Positions 6,979-8,865 of a DNA stretch of 8,865 nt are shown here, in pieces. Positions within the stretch are counted from its first letter, which is position 1, and the number at the start of each line of letters is the position of its first letter. The position numbers were made by a program, and so were the translations under genes. The stretch comes from Caulobacteraceae bacterium (GTDB lineage Bacteria > Pseudomonadota > Alphaproteobacteria > Caulobacterales > Caulobacteraceae): NCBI GenBank assembly GCA_947479185.1, contig CANJYY010000085.1, forward strand, positions 1-8,865, in the 5' to 3' direction. The notes beneath the pieces were generated by a model. The model had not been told where the DNA came from. It saw only the letters and a list, made by a program, of their open reading frames with translations, and did not search any database.

Positions 6979-8465
6979 CGGGCGGCGTCCACGATCTTGC
7001 GCACGGCGGCCACGAGGTCGGTGCGCGGAATGGTCTGCTGGCCGGGCCGTTCGGCCTTCCAGGCGGCGTTGTCGGTGACCGCTTTCGACAGGTCGCGGCC
7101 GAGGTCGAGGTCCTTGATCGTCACGGTCCCGGCGGCGAACTCGTCCTCGCCGATGATCACCGCGGCCGGGGCCATGCGGCGGTCGGCGTACTTCATCTGC
7201 GGCCGCATGCCGGAGGTCCCGAGATAGACCTCGGCGGCGATCCCGCCCGCGCGCAGCTCGCCGGCGACGGCGAAATAGTCGGCCATCCGCGCCTGGTCGA
7301 AGGCGATGATCACCACCGGCCCGCGGTTCTCGCCGGCCTCCTCGCGACCCGCCGCCTTCAGCGCCGCCGCCAGCCGCGACACGCCGAACGAGAAGCCGGT
7401 CGCCGGGGTCCGTTCGCCGGTGAACCGCGCCACCAGATCGTCATAACGCCCGCCGCCGCCGATCGAGCCGAAGCGCATCGGCTGGCCCTTCTCGTCGGTG
7501 GTTTCCAGCAGCAGTTCCGCCTCGAACACGGCGCCGGTGTAGTATTCCAGGCCGCGCACGATGGACGGATCGAAGCTCGCCTGGTCGTCGCCGACGCCGA
7601 GGCCCTTGAGGGCCGCGCCGATCTTGGCCAGCTCCTCCAGCCCCTCGTCGCCCTCGGCCGAGCCGCCGATGACCTTGCTGAGCGCGTCCAGCGTGCCCGA
7701 CCGGTCGGCCTGGCCGGCGGCCACGAAGGCCAGCACCGACTCGATCGCCTTCGCCCCCAGGCCCGCGCCCTTGGTGAAGGCGCCGGACTCGTCCTTGCGG
7801 CCCTCGCCAAGCAGCAGGGTCACACCCTCGGCGCCCAGCCGGTCCAGCTTGTCGACCGCGCGCAACACACCCAGCTTCTGGCCCTCGGTGGTCACGCCCG
7901 CCGCCGTCAGCAGGCCGTTGAGCAGCTTGCGATTGTTGATCTTCATCACCGCCGTGCCGCGCGGCAGGCCGGCGGCCTCTAGACCGGCCACGGCCAGGGC
8001 GATGATCTCCGCGTCCGCTTCCGGCCGCGCCGAGCCGACCGTGTCGGCGTCGCACTGGATGAATTCGCGGAACCGGCCCGGGCCCGGCTTCTCGTTGCGC
8101 CAGACCGGCCCGAAGGCGTAGCGGCGATAGGGCTTGGGCAGGGTCTCCCAGTTCTGCGCCGCGAACCGGGCCAGCGGCGCGGTCAGGTCATAGCGCAGGG
8201 CCATCCACTGCTCGTCGTCGTCCTGCAGCGCGAACACGCCCTCGTTGGGCCGGTCGCTGTCGGGCAGGAACTTGCCGAGCGCGTCGGCGTATTCGAACGC
8301 CCCGGTGTCGAGCGGCTCGAAGCCCCACTGTTCGTAGACCTTGGACACCTGTTCGACGATCCGCCGCTCGGCCCGCAGGGTCGCGGCGCGCTTGTCGGCG
8401 AATCCGCGCGGGGCCCGTGCTTCAGGTCGAAAGGGGGCTTCGGGGCGGAAAGGCTGGTCGGTCAT
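6975..8465 (-). CDS. hisS: Histidyl-tRNA synthetase, divergent alphaproteobacterial type
   Basis: Class II synthetase that charges tRNA-His in the cytosol. Seen in 496 aa: LRYDLTAPLAR (90-100); motif 2 FGPVWRNEKPGPGRF with REFIQCDAD to 141; HisA RGLEYYTGAVFE (304-315); HisB-like GGGGRYDDL (336-344); motif 3 TGFSFGVSRL (356-365); and a C-terminal anticodon-binding domain from about 378. Motif 2 has REFIQCD, like the REFYQCD of eukaryotic enzymes, rather than the RQFHQ pattern of typical bacterial HisS. This fits the divergent HisRS known from Caulobacter, which accepts tRNA-His without the extra G-1. The N-terminus carries a PFRPEA duplication (5-10 and 11-16). Start: ATG at 8465 with GAGAG (8472-8476) 6 nt upstream, which can be hidden in an RNA stem. 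First large gene of the operon, behind a His-rich leader ORF. Confidence 0.96.
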   Translation of the reverse strand: MTDQPFRPEAPFRPEARAPRGFADKRAATLRAERRIVEQVSKVYEQWGFEPLDTGAFEYADALGKFLPDSDRPNEGVFALQDDDEQWMALRYDLTAPLARFAAQNWETLPKPYRRYAFGPVWRNEKPGPGRFREFIQCDADTVGSARPEADAEIIALAVAGLEAAGLPRGTAVMKINNRKLLNGLLTAAGVTTEGQKLGVLRAVDKLDRLGAEGVTLLLGEGRKDESGAFTKGAGLGAKAIESVLAFVAAGQADRSGTLDALSKVIGGSAEGDEGLEELAKIGAALKGLGVGDDQASFDPSIVRGLEYYTGAVFEAELLLETTDEKGQPMRFGSIGGGGRYDDLVARFTGERTPATGFSFGVSRLAAALKAAGREEAGENRGPVVIIAFDQARMADYFAVAGELRAGGIAAEVYLGTSGMRPQMKYADRRMAPAAVIIGEDEFAAGTVTIKDLDLGRDLSKAVTDNAAWKAERPGQQTIPRTDLVAAVRKIVDAAR

Positions 8466-8469
8466 ATCA

Positions 8470-8566
8470 AGCTCTCATCGGGTCGGTCGGGCCGGATGGA
8501 GCTGTCTTCAGCCCCATCCGCGTCGGGCGGGGCCGGAGGGGTGGAGCGCTGGCCTCAGGCCGCGCG
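8470..8566 (-). promoter_or_regulatory. Candidate histidine attenuator with alternative pairings over the hisS ribosome binding site
   Basis: All pairings are on the minus-strand RNA. (a) GCGC/GGCC arms at 8565-8558 and 8554-8546 form a hairpin containing the leader stop codon, with one bulge. (b) An 11-bp stem joins 8520-8510 and 8503-8493 (one G-U) with a 6-nt loop. (c) GCCCC (8533-8529) can instead pair with GGGGC (8515-8511), breaking (b). (d) The 3' arm of (b), 8503-8495, can pair with 8479-8470 over 9 bp with one bulged A, covering the GAGAG ribosome binding site of hisS. (b) and (d) exclude each other. No T-run follows (b), so translation control seems more likely than termination. Pairings were checked base by base; the mechanism is inferred. 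Confidence 0.6.
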
Positions 8567-8632
8567 AACCCGTTCCGTCCCGCGAGGGATGGCGTGGTGG
8601 TGGCAGCCGTGATGGTGCGAGGCGCGGGTCAT
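8555..8632 (-). CDS. hisL: Histidine leader peptide
   Basis: A 25-codon ORF, beginning MTRASHHHGCHHHAIP and ending in TGA, 89 nt upstream of hisS. Codons 6-8 and 11-13 are all His (five CAC, one CAT). Six His in 25 codons, directly before hisS-hisZ-hisG, is the signature of a ribosome-mediated attenuation leader: when charged tRNA-His is scarce the ribosome stalls on these codons and shifts the folding of the downstream RNA. There is no clear ribosome binding site; the bases before the ATG are CCGCCCCG. A TATAGA lies 9 nt upstream, so the message may begin at or next to the ATG (leaderless start). The frame stays open upstream for at least a dozen codons but shows no nearby start codon. The peptide itself probably has no function beyond sensing. 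Confidence 0.8.
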   Translation of the reverse strand: MTRASHHHGCHHHAIPRGTERVRAA

Positions 8633-8641
8633 CGGGGCGGG

Positions 8642-8647
8642 TCTATA
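8642..8647 (-). promoter_or_regulatory. Possible -10 box of the his operon
   Basis: On the minus strand TATAGA ends 9 nt before the leader ATG, in the sequence CGCCTATAGACCCG. No convincing -35 box is seen at the right distance (TAGCCC at 17 nt). If it is used, transcription would begin at about 8632-8634. Confidence 0.3.
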
Positions 8648-8690
8648 GGCGAAAGATTGCGGAAGGGCTAGCGGGGAGGGCCCAACAACA

Positions 8691-8720
8691 ACCCGTCATA
8701 CTCGCCCTTGTGGCGAGGAC
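8691..8720 (-). repeat. Palindromic intergenic repeat, copy 1 (minus orientation)
   Basis: Read on the minus strand it begins GTCCTCGCCACAAGGGCGAG and continues TATGACGGGT. CTCGCC pairs with GGCGAG around ACAAG. It matches 23 of 30 positions with the inverted copy at 8781-8810; two of the stem differences are compensatory pairs. It lies just upstream of the putative his promoter. Confidence 0.75.
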
Positions 8721-8780
8721 ACCTCGTTCAGCCGCACGAGCATCGCTCAAGCCTGACAGGTCCGGAACACGTTCAGAGGG

Positions 8781-8810
8781 GTCCTGGGCACAAGGCCCAG
8801 GATGACGGCG
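8781..8810 (+). repeat. Palindromic intergenic repeat, copy 2 (plus orientation)
   Basis: Begins GTCCTGGGCACAAGGCCCAG and continues GATGACGGCG. TCCTGGGC (8782-8789) pairs perfectly with GCCCAGGA (8795-8802) around ACAAG. It shares the loop and the ATGACGG tail with copy 1 in opposite orientation. It ends 9 bp from the stop of the gene at the window edge and might shape that gene's 3' end, although no T-run follows. Confidence 0.75.
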
Positions 8811-8818
8811 ATGGGTGG

Positions 8819-8865
8819 CTAGTCCTTGAGCTTCTCAATCAGCGCCGCCGTCGACGGATCGTGCG
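8819..8865 (-). CDS. C-terminal end of an unidentified gene
   Basis: Fourteen codons enter from the right edge and end at TAG (8821-8819), reading HDPSTAALIEKLKD. The charged helical C-terminus and G/C third positions look like a real gene end, but the fragment is too short to identify. It runs in the same direction as the his operon, about 190 bp upstream of the leader ORF, with two palindromic repeats between. Confidence 0.55.
   Translation of the reverse strand, partial: HDPSTAALIEKLKD

Noticed and set aside
8493..8520. Classical intrinsic terminator in the his leader
   Set aside because: The stem is good, but the bases after it (GGCCCGACCG) have no T-run, so I call it part of a translational switch instead.
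8341..8805. 154-codon plus-strand open frame across the hisS start and leader region
   Set aside because: Antisense to hisS and the leader; crosses the repeats and has no motif.

Overview
The window is a GC-rich stretch of bacterial chromosome. It most resembles Caulobacterales (Caulobacter/Brevundimonas-like Alphaproteobacteria). The basis is the strong G/C third-position codon use, the histidyl-tRNA synthetase whose motif 2 resembles the divergent type known from Caulobacter, the hisS-hisZ-hisG arrangement, and short palindromic intergenic repeats of a kind common in this group. The taxonomic call is inference; no rRNA or marker comparison was possible.

Left part (2-3766, + strand): two tandem M13-family zinc metallopeptidases. 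The first is cut by the window edge and lacks about 205 N-terminal residues. The second is complete (705 aa) with an export signal. They are collinear without any net length difference over the shared 501 residues, so they look like a tandem duplication. A hairpin lies between them and a good intrinsic terminator follows the second. Convergent to them is a small AAA-type P-loop ATPase (3829-4416, - strand) of unknown role.

Middle (4417-4882): a 466-bp region without a convincing gene. It is dense in palindromes: a 10-bp tandem duplication, three repeat-like hairpins, a minus-strand terminator-like hairpin, and two further hairpins, one of which shows a purine-rich (SD-like) loop on one strand and a C-rich (anti-SD-like) loop on the other. 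It may hold a small RNA.

Right part (4883-8632, - strand): a compact histidine operon read hisL-hisS-hisZ-hisG. HisS charges tRNA-His. HisZ is the synthetase-like regulatory subunit of ATP phosphoribosyltransferase and HisG is its catalytic subunit, so the first step of histidine synthesis and its charging enzyme are made from one message. The three large genes are joined by 4-nt ATGA overlaps. Upstream of hisS I find an unlisted 25-codon leader ORF with two runs of three His codons. It is followed by mutually exclusive RNA pairings, one of which would bury the hisS ribosome binding site. This is a candidate histidine-responsive attenuator, possibly acting on translation rather than transcription because no U-run follows the hairpin.

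Right edge (8691-8865): two inverted copies of one palindromic repeat, differing by two compensatory base-pair changes, then the last 14 codons of another minus-strand gene.
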